DNA of 64,000 bases. Source: Oasisia sp. SBJ-2009. Its lineage: Eukaryota > Annelida > Polychaeta > Sabellida > Siboglinidae. Location of the stretch: contig OZ024856.1 in assembly GCA_964017155.1 (NCBI GenBank), forward strand, positions 38,065,322-38,129,321, given 5' to 3'. Under the pieces are notes generated by a model, which saw only the letters and a list, made by a program, of their open reading frames with translations, was not told the DNA's origin and did not search any database. Shown here piece by piece: positions 34,585 to 46,906 of this stretch (position 1 is its first letter; the number at the start of each line of letters is the position of its first letter). A program made the translations under genes and the position numbers.

Positions 34585-36009
34585 TTAGTCCTGTTCTTCA
34601 GTCAGACATTTTCCATCCTTGTCCTGTATGGTGGTGGTTCGCCCTTGCTTTGTGCTGGTCAGGTCTTTCACCAGCTGGTAAGTTTTCTTGCTGTTATTTT
34701 TCTTCATGTTATCTTCGATGTCCTGGCACTGCTCTTCAATCCAGTCCATCTTTGCTTTTTTCATGCCTTTCTTGATTTCTTGGTTGACTGCCCTGTACTG
34801 CCTTATTCCTTCCGCATCTTTCTTCTTCTTCTTCAACTCCCTTCGTTTGTCGCACAGATCAAGTAAATCAGCTGTGACCCAGGGCTTCTTGACTGGGCGA
34901 TGTGTGCCAAGGATCTCATTGGCGGTGTTGGTCACTGCTGTGTTGAAGGTGTTGATAAATGTTTCCATGTCTGTACCGTCAGCGTCCAGAATGGTGAGCG
35001 CTGCAAATTTTCCTCCTATCATTGCGTGGAAGGCTTCTGCTACTTCGGGGTCCTTCAGCTTCTCAAGGTCAAATTTGATCCTGGTGTGGCCGAGTTTCTT
35101 GACCCTCTTCAGATGTAGTTTGAAGGTCATCATGACTAGCTCATGGTCGCTTCCAGTGTCAGCTCCAGGAAAGCTCCGTGTCTTGGCAATGTTCACACTG
35201 GACCGAAAGCCCTTCCTTACCATGATGTAGTCTATATGGTTGTGGTACTTTCCGTTTGGGCTGTGCCACGTGGCTCTTCTAGATGCTTTGTGTGGGCCAA
35301 AGGTGTTCGCCAGCATAAGGTCGTTGTAGCTGGCAAATTCAAGGAGCCATAGGCCTCTCTCATTTGATTTGGTGTTGCAGTATCTTCCACATGTGCCTCT
35401 CCAGTTCTCATAAGCATCTTCTCCTATCTTGGCGTTCCAGTCGCCTTGCACCACTAGGATGTCTTTCTTTGGAGTTTGGTCAAGGACTTCCTGCAGTTGT
35501 TCGTAGAAGTCTTCTTTATCGTCATCGTCATAGTCTGATGTTGGGGCATATGCCTGTATGATGGTGATGTTGAATGGCGTTGCCCTCAGGCGGATGGTGA
35601 TAAGTCGGCTGGAAATTGGCCGACAACCCATGACGCAGTTCACAGTGTTTTTGTGAATGAGGAACCCGACTCCTTGTTGATGTTTGTCATCTCTACCACT
35701 GTAGAATAGTTTGTGTCCTTCCTGGGTGGATGTCTCTCCGATGTTTTCCCACCGTATTTCACAGAGTCCTAGGATGTTCCAGCGGTATCTGGTCATCTCA
35801 TGGGTGAGTTCTTCTAGCTTGCCTGCTTCTCTCAATGTTCTTACATTCCATGTGCCAGTGATGATGTTGCTCCTGGCACTAATCTTGTTTTTCGGTATAT
35901 CAGTCGCACACTTTTCACCTCCGCCCTGGCATACAGCGGAAGGCGCGGCCCTTTGTAACCCGGGCGACGGCCGATCCGGTGTGGGTTGCGTAGTGGTTGT
36001 CATCATCAT
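34585..36009 (-). CDS. RTE-like LINE endonuclease ORF
   Basis: 474 codons. APE-type endonuclease motifs are visible: GTWNVRTL (start of the fold, near residue 53), LCEIRW, QGDWNAKIG (near 197), DYIMVRK (near 264) and SDHELVMM (near 293, catalytic SDH). A basic linker with many lysines follows. The frame breaks near 34580 before the RT core. Role in the family: nicks the target DNA for reverse transcription. Confidence 0.85.
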   Translation of the reverse strand: MMMTTTTQPTPDRPSPGLQRAAPSAVCQGGGEKCATDIPKNKISARSNIITGTWNVRTLREAGKLEELTHEMTRYRWNILGLCEIRWENIGETSTQEGHKLFYSGRDDKHQQGVGFLIHKNTVNCVMGCRPISSRLITIRLRATPFNITIIQAYAPTSDYDDDDKEDFYEQLQEVLDQTPKKDILVVQGDWNAKIGEDAYENWRGTCGRYCNTKSNERGLWLLEFASYNDLMLANTFGPHKASRRATWHSPNGKYHNHIDYIMVRKGFRSSVNIAKTRSFPGADTGSDHELVMMTFKLHLKRVKKLGHTRIKFDLEKLKDPEVAEAFHAMIGGKFAALTILDADGTDMETFINTFNTAVTNTANEILGTHRPVKKPWVTADLLDLCDKRRELKKKKKDAEGIRQYRAVNQEIKKGMKKAKMDWIEEQCQDIEDNMKKNNSKKTYQLVKDLTSTKQGRTTTIQDKDGKCLTEEQD

Positions 36010-36690
36010 GTGGCATATCTAGGGCAGATGTCGCATGGCGGAGCCCATCCCTCTCCATGCCTGACCACAGCCGATGTCCTCCATCTAGGTGGCTCGCCTT
36101 GGTCGCGAACACGAGGTCGTTGTAGTTCGTCTGAGAACTCTTCCGCCCTGGCCGGTGACCTGCGTCTAGGAGGTCCTTCGCCCAGTGGTGCCGTGTTAAC
36201 ACCACCCCCTCACATGGTATCTGTTTGGTTTCCACCAATCTACTCGTTTCCAGTGGTGGACATGTTAAGGCTACCGTCTATGGTTTCTTTTCTTTACTCG
36301 AACTAATGACGAAGCTGATGTTTTATCTTTGGACATACACGCAGCGTTGGTGAATTCGTTGACCACTTCTTCCTTGAAACAATGTGGTGGAAAAGTCGAC
36401 AGAGAAACACCTGATGCACCTGAAGTATTGGTGCTTCCCTCAATTATGTCATCCTCTTCATTGACATGAACTGGTTAAGTAGGGGTAGTTGTTAACTAAC
36501 TCTAGAATCAGAATCCGTCAGAATCCGAGTCTATGCTGATAGTCTCGTCAACATCACTGAAAATAAAACATAACATACCAATAAACTTAACCTGGTATCA
36601 CTTATATGATTAAAATACGATAATCTTTGGAAACGAAAAACCTTTTCAAAATAAGCTTTGCTAATTGTTAATATTGCAGCAGAGAAACCT

Positions 36691-37166
36691 TTGCAGGCCA
36701 GATCAAACACTGTATCTCAGTATTATTTATTTGTAGTCAACAACATGTTTCATGAAGTTGCCATGCAAACCGACAACTTGTCGATATTTGAAAATGACGT
36801 ATCTTCCTTGTCTGTGTATTAAGTATCCACGGATGATCTTATCACAACTAACAACGTGGAAAACTTGTTTCTGCCAGCTCGCTCTAAGTCTGATTTGCAA
36901 GAGCAAAAACAACGCCAGCCCATCACCTTTGCAGGCCAGATCAAACACTGTATCTCAGTATTATTTATTTGTAGTCAACAACATGTTTCATGAAGTTGCC
37001 ATGCAAACCGACAACTTGTCGATATTTGAAAATGACGTATCTTCCTTGTCTGTGTATTAAGTATCCACGGATGATCTTATCACAACTAACAACGTGGAAA
37101 ACTTGTTTCTGCCAGCTCGCTCTAAGTCTGATTTGCAAGAGCAAAAACAACGCCAGCCCATCACCA
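36691..37166. repeat. Perfect 238-bp tandem duplication
   Basis: 36691-36928 and 36929-37165 appear identical base for base. On the plus strand each copy could encode MFHEVAMQTDNLSIFENDVS, then a stop, then VSTDDLITTNNVENLF in the same frame. Confidence 0.95.
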
Positions 37167-37519
37167 CAGTCATCAACGTGTCCCTATATTAATGATTAAG
37201 GTGAGAAATAGGAAAGTCCTGAAATTGTCGCACATATAAATAAAGAGTAAGCTTGCATTAAGCTAGTAGGCGGACACATATCTACAGCGAAAACAAAGAG
37301 CCTTCAACAACTATAAAATACACAGAAACCAAGCCAGTCATGACAAATTTTTAAGGCACGCTAATACGCAAACAAAGAAACAAGAAAGGCCCACATAAGA
37401 CAGTATTGGAATAGCAACCCTGACTATAAAGACAAACCAAGCAAGTAGTATGTTAGGTGCTTATCGTTATATGCTGTGCGCGGTGCGCGGCGGGTGGAAG
37501 GTGGAATTCCACCGGAGGA

Positions 37520-37559
37520 AGGTCAAAGGTCAAATGTCACGTGTCAAGGTCAAAGATCA
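37520..37559 (+). promoter_or_regulatory. Two DR1 nuclear-receptor-like sites
   Basis: AGGTCAAAGGTCA at 37520-37532 is a perfect direct repeat with one spacer. AGGTCAAAGATCA at 37547-37559 differs by one base. Function is not known. Confidence 0.4.
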
Positions 37560-37560
37560 A

Positions 37561-37985
37561 GTGGTGCCCCCTGGCGGATAGGTCATGAACAAGTGTCGCC
37601 ACCTGGCGGATAGGTCGTGTACCAGTGGCGCCCTCTTATGGACAAGTCACGAACTAGTACTGTCCAAATTCGTGCGTCTTATTTTTTTAAAGGCGCCGTC
37701 TGGCAGATAGATCATATACTAGTGGTGCCCTCTTATGGACAATTCACGAACTAGTACTGTCCAAATTCGTGCATCTTATTTTTTTAAAGTGTCGCCACCT
37801 AGCGGGTAGGTCATGCACTAGTTGTGCCCTCTTACGGACAAGTCACGAACTAGTACTGTCCAAATTCGTGCGTGCTAATTTTTAAAGGCGCCCCCTGACG
37901 GATATAATATGTACTAGTGTCGCCCTCTTACGGACAAGTCACGAACTAGTACTGTTCAAATTCGTGCGTCTTATTTTGAAAAGGG
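37561..37985. repeat. ~97-bp tandem repeat with nine CTCF-like motifs
   Basis: ACGAACTAGTACTGTCCAAA recurs at about 37650, 37747, 37846 and 37942. GCC-N-YCT-N3-GG motifs, all in one orientation, lie at 37561, 37593, 37624, 37691, 37721, 37789, 37821, 37886 and 37916. Confidence 0.8.
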
Positions 37986-38849
37986 TCAAAATGGCGTTAG
38001 GGGTCATGAAGCGTCCCCTCGCGGATAGATGACGAATTACAAATTAGGTGAAACAACAAGTGGAGTCATGTGACGGATATGTATTCAGCTAATACCCCAT
38101 AAATACGTGTCTTATTTTTTTTAACTGCTTTAAAAAATAGTCAAGAGGTCAAGAGACTAACCTGGCGAGCGTTTTCATTGGCTGTTGCACACGAAGAAGA
38201 GTTTTCATTGGCTGTTACGGAGAAGGTAGGACATGGGTTTTTGGGGGCAGTTTTGTAGGAGCAATACCTTTAACAAAATTGGGTTTTAACATTGTTTTAA
38301 TGAAAAGGCTTTATGAAAAAAAAACGAATACTACTTTGTCTCATGACATGGAGCGGAGAAAGGTAAACGGTTATAAATTACTGTATTAAACTATACCAAA
38401 ACATACCTTAACACAACACCCTATGGTATACCTGTCGCCGGTTCAACTGTAGGTTGTTAGGCAACCAGCAGTAAATAAAAACAATGTAATACATTGTATC
38501 TGTCACGTAGTGGCGGTACGTTCACAAGTCTGAACACGTTTATTCATATGGCGGGTCTCACTACATGTCCAGTATGGAGCACACACCGATCACGTTCTGC
38601 ACGTAGGCAACTTACATTTGTCGTTGTGCAACCAATAAACACGACGGTAGGAGAGTTTTATGTCACGCGCAAACCATCACTTCCGTTAAAATGACGGGTC
38701 ACATCAGGACCATAACACAATTTCTGGCAAAATTACACATTCAATCATAGTGATAACGTTAAAACTAGTACCATTTAAAGTTTCCACGCAATAATCCTGT
38801 CAACTTTTCTTATTTCAATGGGCCAGTGTGCTAACCTCGTTCCATTTCG

Positions 38850-39340
38850 TAACATTTCACTGTTTCATTGCGTTAGACAGGTGGTGTTTTCACATTTTAC
38901 AAGTCATTCTTGTAAGTTGTAGTAAAATAGTATATTTTTCTATTCTTCGCCATAACTTTGTCGTGTTTTTCATATTTTACTAACTCGGTGTGCCATCTTT
39001 GTACCATTTTAAAACTTTTGTCATCGTTTCACCGCCATCACTTTGTTAATTTTACGTGTTTTTAGTGTTTACATGCCATAACTTTGTCAAGTTTTTCATA
39101 TTTTACTAACTCCATGTGCCAACTTTGTACCATTTCGCAACTTTTTCAGCGCTTCATCGCCATCACTTTGTCAATTTTACGTGTTCTTAGTGTATACATG
39201 CCATAACTTTGTCAAATTATTCATATTTTACTAACTCCATGTGCCAACTTTGTATCATTTCGCAACTTTTTCAGCGTTTCACCGCCATCACTTTGTGTCA
39301 ATTTTACGTGTTTTTAGTGTTTACCTTGTCAAGTTTTTCA
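38850..39340. repeat. ~125-bp diverged tandem repeat
   Basis: CATAACTTTGTC recurs at about 38950, 39075 and 39201, with TTTTTCATATTTTACTAACT and CACTTTGTCAATTTTACGTG between. Confidence 0.85.
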
Positions 39341-39349
39341 TATTTTACC

Positions 39350-40110
39350 AACTCCATGATAACAACATAACGTAACATAAAGCAATATAATAAGATAAAA
39401 TAACATAATATAATATAACACAACATAATAAAATAAAATAACATAAATAATTGTGATATAATATAACATAATGTAACATATAGCAACACAATAAAATTAC
39501 ATAATATAAAATAATATAACATAACATAAAGCAACATAATAAAATAAATTAAGATAATAAAATTAAAGTAAAATAAAATAACACGAACAAAAATAAATTA
39601 ATATAACAAAACATAAAATGAAATAAGACGAAATAAAATAAAGTAATACAACATAACAGAACATAACATAATGTAATATAACATACAAAACAAAATAACA
39701 TAAAATATAGAACATAACATACAGCAATATGTAACAGAACAGAACAGAACATAATATGATGTAATATAACATAACATAACTTAAAATAAGGCAACATAAT
39801 AATATTAAATAACATAAGTAATATAACACAACATAAAATGAAAGAAGGAGAAATAAAATAAAGGAAAATAATATAACAACAATGAAATAAGACGAAATAA
39901 AATAAAGTAATATAACATAACAGAACGTAACATAATGTAATATAATATAATATAAAGAAACATAATAAAATAAAATAACATAAAATATAGAATATAACAT
40001 ACAGCATGATAATAAAATAAAATATGTAGCAGAACAGAACAGAACATAACATAATATGATGTAACATAACATAACTTAAAAGAAGGCAACATAATAATGT
40101 TATATAACAA
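39350..40110. repeat. AT-rich ATAAC/ATAAA satellite, left part
   Basis: About 760 bp of short A-rich words (AACATAA, AAATAAAAT). The tyrosine-leucine frames across it are artefacts. Confidence 0.9.
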
Positions 40111-40111
40111 A

Positions 40112-41395
40112 GTAATATTACACCAGTAGGCGACATTATCAAGAAATTCGGCCTGGATTACCACCTCTACGCCGACGACACACAGTTGTATATCTCCTTC
40201 GCTCCTGGGGGAGATAGTCAACAAAACACAATGGATCGTTTGTGTAGCTGCCTCCAGGAAATTGGTGAATGGTCTCGAACCAATTCACTCAAGCTGAATG
40301 ACCACAAGACGGATGTCATTGTGTTCGGAACAAAGCAAAGGTTGCCGACGCTCAAGGACTTTCGCATCACTGTTGGTGACACGACAAGAATTCCTTCAAC
40401 AAGTGTTCGCAACCTTGGCGTTGTATTCGATTCCTCCCTCAGCATGACCAGTCACATCAGTACCATTTTCCGAACAGGATATAAGCATCTTCACAACATT
40501 AGCCACATCAGGCGATATCTCACAATAGATGCCACTAAAGCACTCGTTCACGCTTTTATTACATCAAGACTGGACTACGGGAACGCGCTACTAATTGGAC
40601 TACCTCAGGACCAGATAAATAAACTCCAGCGAGTTCAAAACATGGCAGCCAGAGTAATCACGTTTACACCACGTCGTGATCATATAACGCCAGTTCTAAA
40701 AGACCTACACTGGCTGCCAGTTAAATGCCGCATCGAGTATAAAATACTTCTCCATGTGTACCGATGTCTGAATGGGACGGCTCCCGTGTATCTGGCAAAC
40801 CTACTAAAGAGACAGAGTCCAGGACGCACGCGTTCATCTGAACAACATTTGCTCGTTATTCCGCGTACGAAGCTGACCAGTTTTGGTGACCGGTGTTTTC
40901 GTGTGGTGGGACCTCGCCTATGGAACGCATTGCCCATTGACATCAAATGCTGCAGAACTTTGTCGGCTTTCAGAAAGGCACTGAAAACGCACATTTTCAA
41001 AACATATTACTGCTGACATTTTAAATATTCAATGACATTTTAGAAAATTTGTTTCAAATATTTTATCTTATCTTATTTTTTTATTGAAATTTATATATCC
41101 CATCGTTTAGTATGTGTTTTGCATGTAAATAGCGTATTATTAGTTTTATTTATTTATTGGTTTATTTATTTTACTCATCGTCGTTAATTTTATATGATAT
41201 TTAATTAACTGTTTTATTATGAATAAGTTAACGTTTCTAATTTTGTTTTTCTTTTTTATCTGAAAGTAAATTTTACAGTTGTATTTATTATTATTAATAT
41301 TAGTTTTAATACATAATGAATAGCTTTATATTTTATTGTACAGCGCTTTGAGCATATTTGAATATTGCGCTTTATAAATAATAAATATTATTATT
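40112..41395 (+). mobile_element. CR1-group LINE, 3' half, frame intact
   Basis: Begins inside RT just before YADDTQLYISF and stays open through the thumb (SVRNLGVVFDSSLS, SRLDYGNALLIGLP, LHWLPVKCRIEYKI, GPRLWNALP) to TGA near 41016. The 3' end has GCGCTTTATAAATAA and an ATT-rich tail. It splits the AT satellite in two. Confidence 0.85.
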
Positions 41396-41399
41396 AATA

Positions 41400-41625
41400 T
41401 TATTATTATTAATATAACACAACATAAAATGAAATAAGGCGAAATAAAATAAAGTAAAATAATATAACAACAGAACATAACATAACATAATATAATATAA
41501 CAAAATAAAGTAAAATAAAGCAACATAATATAATAAAATAACACAAAATAATATAACACAACATAATAAAATAAAATTAAATAACATCACATAACATAAA
41601 GCAACATAATAAACTAATTTTACAA
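41400..41625. repeat. AT-rich ATAAC/ATAAA satellite, right part
   Basis: Same words as 39350-40110; separated from it by the LINE. Confidence 0.9.
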
Positions 41626-41634
41626 AACAAAATA

Positions 41635-42070
41635 CAAAACAGAAAGTTTACAAACACGTTATGTTTATAAAACAAAAAGGTTTACACACAAGTTATGTTT
41701 ACAAAACAAACATTTAGAGAGAAGTTATGTTTACAAAACAAAACAAAAGTTTACAAACAGGTTATGTTTACAAAACAAAACAATACAAAACAGAAAGTTT
41801 ACAAACACGTTATGTTTATAAAACAAAAATGTACAGACAAGTTACGTTTACAAAACAAAACTAAAGTTTACAAACACGTTATGTTTACAAAACAAAATAC
41901 AAAACAGAAAGTTTACAAACACGTTATGTTTATAAAACAAAATGTTTTTATACAAGTTATATTTACAAAACAAAACAAAATGTTTACAGACAAGTTATGT
42001 TTACAAAATAAACAAATGTTTACAAAACAAAAGTTCTACAACACGTTATGTTCACAAAACAAAATACAAA
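41635..42070. repeat. GTTTACAAACACGTTATG tandem repeat
   Basis: Irregular copies of TTTACAAACACGTTATGTTT and ACAAAACAAAA, spacing about 45-65 bp. Confidence 0.85.
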
Positions 42071-42320
42071 ACATATTTTACTAAGTCGGCGTGTCAACTT
42101 TGAACCATTTCACAACTGTTCAGTGTTTCACAGCGATGACTGTCAATTTCACGTAGTTTTAGTGTATACATGCTATAACTTTGTCAAGTTTTTTCATAGT
42201 TTACTTAGTCGGTGTGCTAACCTCGTTCCATTTCGTAACGTTTCCACCGTACATTGCGTTAGACAGGTGGTGTTTTCACAAATTTAACTAAGTTATTCTT
42301 GTAACTTGAAGTGAAATGGA
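42070..42320. repeat. Second copy of the 38.8-39.1 kb repeat
   Basis: GTGCTAACCTCGTTCCATTT, then TTGCGTTAGACAGGTGGTGT, as at 38828-38890 and in the same orientation. Confidence 0.8.
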
Positions 42321-42752
42321 ATATTTTACTGCATTTCCACACGCATTCACAAATGCTACAAACAAAACTGCTAGAAAAAGAATGCCTTTTAAAGCTAGCT
42401 AGTGCATTTACCTGCATGAAGACGAACTTGAGCAAAACGAAACTACTTTTGAGTCTTGTGTCTCACGCAGTCGCAGCTAGTTCTGTCTTACCGTTCTGTC
42501 ACGGTCAGCTGGCCACGGTTGTCATAAAGCCGCAGGTAGCACTTGCCGCACACCAGTCACGTGATATGCTGATGTATGCTGATTAAAATCAATTTTTAGA
42601 CGAACATGTATAACCATGTGTTTGCATTATTCCGCTGTATTTTGGAAACTCCAAGCAATTAAATATATTTACTTAGCTATTATTGTTTATATTATTAAAA
42701 AATAATAGCTAGGTAAATATAATATATTGCTATGTTTATACAAACATGCTAT

Positions 42753-42988
<236 letters not shown>

Positions 42989-43284
42989 AGAGCTCTCCCT
43001 GTATTATATCTCTAGAGAGGGGATTGGTAGAGCAAGGCAGGGAGCTAGAGAAAGAGTGAGCTAGAACTATGAAGAGGTAGATGGAGATACGTCAGGGGGC
43101 AACAATCTTAAAGTATTTTCTCCTGAATCCTAGCCAAACCTAGGCTAATTTTTCAAACGCTACGACTAGACATGCCCTATCTTGAGTGTTAAACCTTTTA
43201 GATAGTGGCGCCACATAGCGGGAGGGTTGAAAACCAACATGGCCATGGAATGACCTTGACCCGTATAAAATACCATAGATATAA

Positions 43285-43348
43285 GGACGAGACTATTCGC
43301 AGAGCAGCTCTGCGGATAAGGAAATATTATCCACTATCCGCAGAGCAG
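43285..43348 (+). repeat. Left terminal inverted repeat of the 5.9 kb element
   Basis: Contains the 17-bp palindrome CGCAGAGCAGCTCTGCG, the AAGGAAATAT spacer, and the start of a second palindrome (CGCAGAGCAG). Confidence 0.75.
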
Positions 43349-43522
43349 TGACGTCACTGCTCTGCGAATTAGGGAACAAGTGCCACAATTCGCAGAGCAG
43401 TGACGTCACTGCTCTGCGAATTGGGGAACCAGTGCCACAATTCGCAGAGCAGTGACGTCACTGCTCTGCGAATTGTGGCACTTGTTCCCTAATTCGCAGA
43501 GCAGTGACGTCACTGCTCTGCT
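43339..43522. repeat. Four 28-bp palindromes with TGACGTCA centre
   Basis: CGCAGAGCAGTGAC followed by its exact reverse complement at 43339-43366, 43391-43418 and 43443-43470, each 52 bp apart, and once with one changed base at 43495-43522. Around the third copy the symmetry extends to about 64 bp with one mismatch. Confidence 0.92.
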
Positions 43523-44063
43523 AATTTGCAAAGGACTTGCGATATATAAGAAAGAATATAAGAAAGAGTTGCGATGCATGCATGTTGTTATAATAATAAT
43601 AATAATAATAGCTGTTTAGACATTTTAATGTAAAATTAAACTTTGTATCAATTGTATTAACGGAATCATAAAGTAATACATGTAAATACAACAAATATTA
43701 ATGAGTAAATAATTAAATGATTATGCTAGCTGATCTTGTTAAAAATATAAAAGAGTGAAAGGTCATAGTTACATAAAATGCAATGAATTAGCGTTTAGTT
43801 GCTATGCGTGCATGTTGTTATAATAATAATAATACTTACAATAGTACATTTTATTTAGACATTAAAATATAATGTAAAACTCTGTGCACTCACTAGTTTT
43901 TCTAATAGTATATATATATATAAAATAAATATAACAAAAGTTAAATGATTGTTGTAGGTAACTGAACTAGAGAAAATGCAATGAAATCAAGCTGGGTGGC
44001 AGTATTATAATTTATATTATGTATCAATAATATAAATAGAATAGGCTAATTGTTTTCATAAAC

Positions 44064-45140
44064 GCGTATTATATATCTGTGACATGTGTGAATACCTTTC
44101 TATCTAAATTCTGATAGAATATATATATTTTCAAGCATTTAACGAGTAGCTCTGCGGATAAGAGAATTTCCTTAATTTTGCCAATTCGCAGAGCAGTGAC
44201 GTCACAGCTCTGCGAATTAGGGCAGGTCGAAAACAACATTTGACTAGTGGCTTCGGTTTCATAAATGCGTATTATATATCTGTGACATGTGTGAATACCT
44301 TTCTATCTAAATTCTGATAGAATATATCTTTTTTCAAGCATTTAACGAGTAGCTCTGCGGATAAGGGAATTTCCTTAGTTTCCCCAATTCGCAGAGCAGT
44401 GACGTCACAGCTCTGCGAATTAGGGAAACCGTTGTGGTATTCGCAGAGCAGGTCGAAAAGAACCTTTGACTAGTGGCTTTGGTTTCATAAATGCGTATTA
44501 TATATCTGTGACATGTGTGAATACCTTTCTATCTAAATTCTGATAGAATATATCTTTTTTCAAGCATTTAACGAGTAGCTCTGCGGATAAGAGAATTTCC
44601 TTAGTTTTGCCAATTCGCAGAGCAGTGACGTCACAGCTCTGCGAATTAGGACAGGTCGAAAAGAACATTTGACTAGTGGCTTCGGTTTCATAAATGCGTA
44701 TTATATATCTGTGACATGTGTGAATACCTTTCTATCTAAATTCTGATAGAATATATATTTTTTCAAGCATTTAACGAGTAGCTCTGCGGATAAGGGAATT
44801 TCCTTAGTTTCCCCAATTCGCAGAGCAGTGACGTCACAGCTCTGCGAATTAGGGAAACCGTTGTGGTATTCGCAGAGCAGGTCGAAAAGAACCTTTGACT
44901 AGTGGCTTCGGTTTCATAAATGCGTATTATATATCTGTGACATGTGTGAATACCTTTCTATCTAAATTCTGATAGAATATATCTTTTTTCAAGCATTTAA
45001 CGAGTAGCTCTGCGAATAAGGGAATTTCCTTAGTTTCCCTAATTCGCAGAGCAGTGACGTCACAGCTCTGCGAATTAGGGAGAGCAGGTAGAAAAGAACC
45101 TTTGACTAGTTGCTATGCGTGTTGTTTTAGTTTCATAAAT
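44064..45140. repeat. Higher-order tandem repeat, alternating 203 and 226 bp units
   Basis: The landmark GCGTATTATATATCTGTGAC recurs at 44064, 44267, 44493, 44696 and 44922, with a decayed copy near 45137, giving spacings of 203, 226, 203 and 226. Each unit carries CGCAGAGCAGTGACGTCACA then GCTCTGCG, a palindrome with one mismatch. Confidence 0.9.
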
Positions 45141-45719
45141 GCATGTTACATATCGATGACATGTGTGATTATTTTTCTACCTAAATTCTGATAGAACAGA
45201 TGCAGGAGAGAATCTGACCAGTTGATATGCGTGTTGTTACTTTTATAAATGCCTATTACATATCTGTGACATGTGTGAATATTTGTCTACCTAAATTCTG
45301 ATAGATCAGTCATGAATGAATAAAATGCAAATAAGAAATGTGGCCACAGGAATTTATTTCAAACTGTACTGCTAGAAATCCTGTCACACCATACTAATAT
45401 AGTATATGACACTACACTAATAATCTGCATTCTAACATACATATATCTATACAAACATATACATCTCATTAAAATAATTTACCACACCAAAATCCCTGTC
45501 ATAGTACTGAAAAGTGAGTGAAAACATTACTTACAAGATAACAAATTGTGTAAAAACTTGTACATAAACAGGGAAAAGCTTCAAGGAACTAAATTGCGTG
45601 CAATGTCTAAATAACTCCCTATCACAACATGCTAAGAAACTAAGACAAATACATAAATCACGTGCAACGTCTAAATACTCACTTAACTCCTATCACAACA
45701 TACCAAGAAAAGACACAAA

Positions 45720-46025
45720 ACTTACAAATGCAAATGTAATTATACATGGTGCTTAGTAATGAAAGACATACACACACATACAAATGTAAAACATATATAC
45801 ACATACAACTGTAAAATATATACACGGCACTTACAATGTAAAACATATACACATACAAATGTAACATATATACATGGCACTAACAATGTAAAATATATAC
45901 ACATACAAATGTAATACATACATATACATGGCACCTACAAATGTAAAATATATACATGTGCAAATGTAAACATCTACATGGCGCTTACAAATGTAAGACA
46001 TACACATACAATTGTAAAACATATA
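45720..46025. repeat. ACATATACACATACAAATGT minisatellite
   Basis: About eight irregular copies, spacing 30-45 bp, inside the 5.9 kb element. Confidence 0.85.
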
Positions 46026-46699
46026 CATAGTATTTAAGTCTACTGAATGATGATGATTTGGTTAATGTGTGATTAAATACCACAAATACCATCCTGGCAT
46101 CATGGTATTTTAACCAATGTATGCATTTGACAGCAGTGTTTATATATATGGGGTGAATGAATGATAATACAGCTGTATATCACAGAACAGTCCAGCACTG
46201 AAGAGTTGACGCGGTATCTGAGCGAGCGGTTTTGTAGGTGGTTTGTCAAGGTTGTAGCATGATGAAGAGATGCCAACCTAAAACAAAAATTTCATAACGT
46301 CAGTAATACGGAAAGGATGTATTGCCATAATGTATAGATAAATGCAGATTAGTGAGTTATATATATACACATTTACATGCATTAAGATTATATACATTTT
46401 TACAGCTAGATTAACACAAACCCTGTGATACAGCTTTGCTGTAACTACCTAACATAATGTTATTTTAGGGGAGGAACCCTTGCTCATTCACTACCCCCAC
46501 GACCAGTTGCCCATCTGCAGATGATGTCCAACCTCTGTTGACACAATCAAATGCCAGGGTTACCTGGTTGGGTGGCATCAAAATGCAGGGCTTTATGCAG
46601 GATAAAATTATTGCCAGTCACACATGTTTTGGTGGACACATGGATGTTAACTGTTAAACTAGTTTACCAACTTTCAAATGTGCCTGATGACCTGAAATG

Positions 46700-46900
46700 G
46701 GCTACAAACACATATATGACACCCTTTACACTCACTTTCAAGGCATAAATAACGATATCTATGGTTTTGGAAGACATTTTTTCCTTTGCTCCTTCATTTT
46801 TGTTACCAGTCACCCATATTGCTACCCGTCCATATTTGTTTTACCCGTCCAAATGATGGGTGGATGGGTCTCTACATAAAGCTATGTCAAAATGGCAAAC
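46700..46900 (+). repeat. Interspersed repeat related to RAD51 introns
   Basis: Shares CTACAAACAC, CAAGGCATAA and GATGGGTGGATGGGT in the same order with 52950-53110. The last part also seeds the 54-bp array in RAD51 intron 1. Confidence 0.7.
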
Positions 46901-46906
46901 AGGGCA

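Larger units (their letters stand above)
32938..36240 (-). mobile_element. Near full-length RTE-like LINE
   Basis: About 3.3 kb, the usual RTE size, with a (GGCAA)n tail at 32955-32938. An APE endonuclease ORF (36009-34585), RT ORF (34468-33701) and C-terminal part (33699-32956) are separated by two frame breaks. The 5' leader runs to about 36240. Confidence 0.85.

Noticed and set aside
33738..34866. Plus-strand ORFs over the RTE-like LINE
   Set aside because: Antisense shadows of the LINE coding frames.
39304..40224. Tyr/Leu/Cys-rich ORFs resembling membrane proteins
   Set aside because: Artefacts of the ATAAC-type low-complexity satellite.
46200..46275. Terminal exon of a minus-strand gene with 3' UTR to 45340
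   Set aside because: A T-rich acceptor and AATAAA are present, but several frames are equally open and no upstream exon could be tied in.
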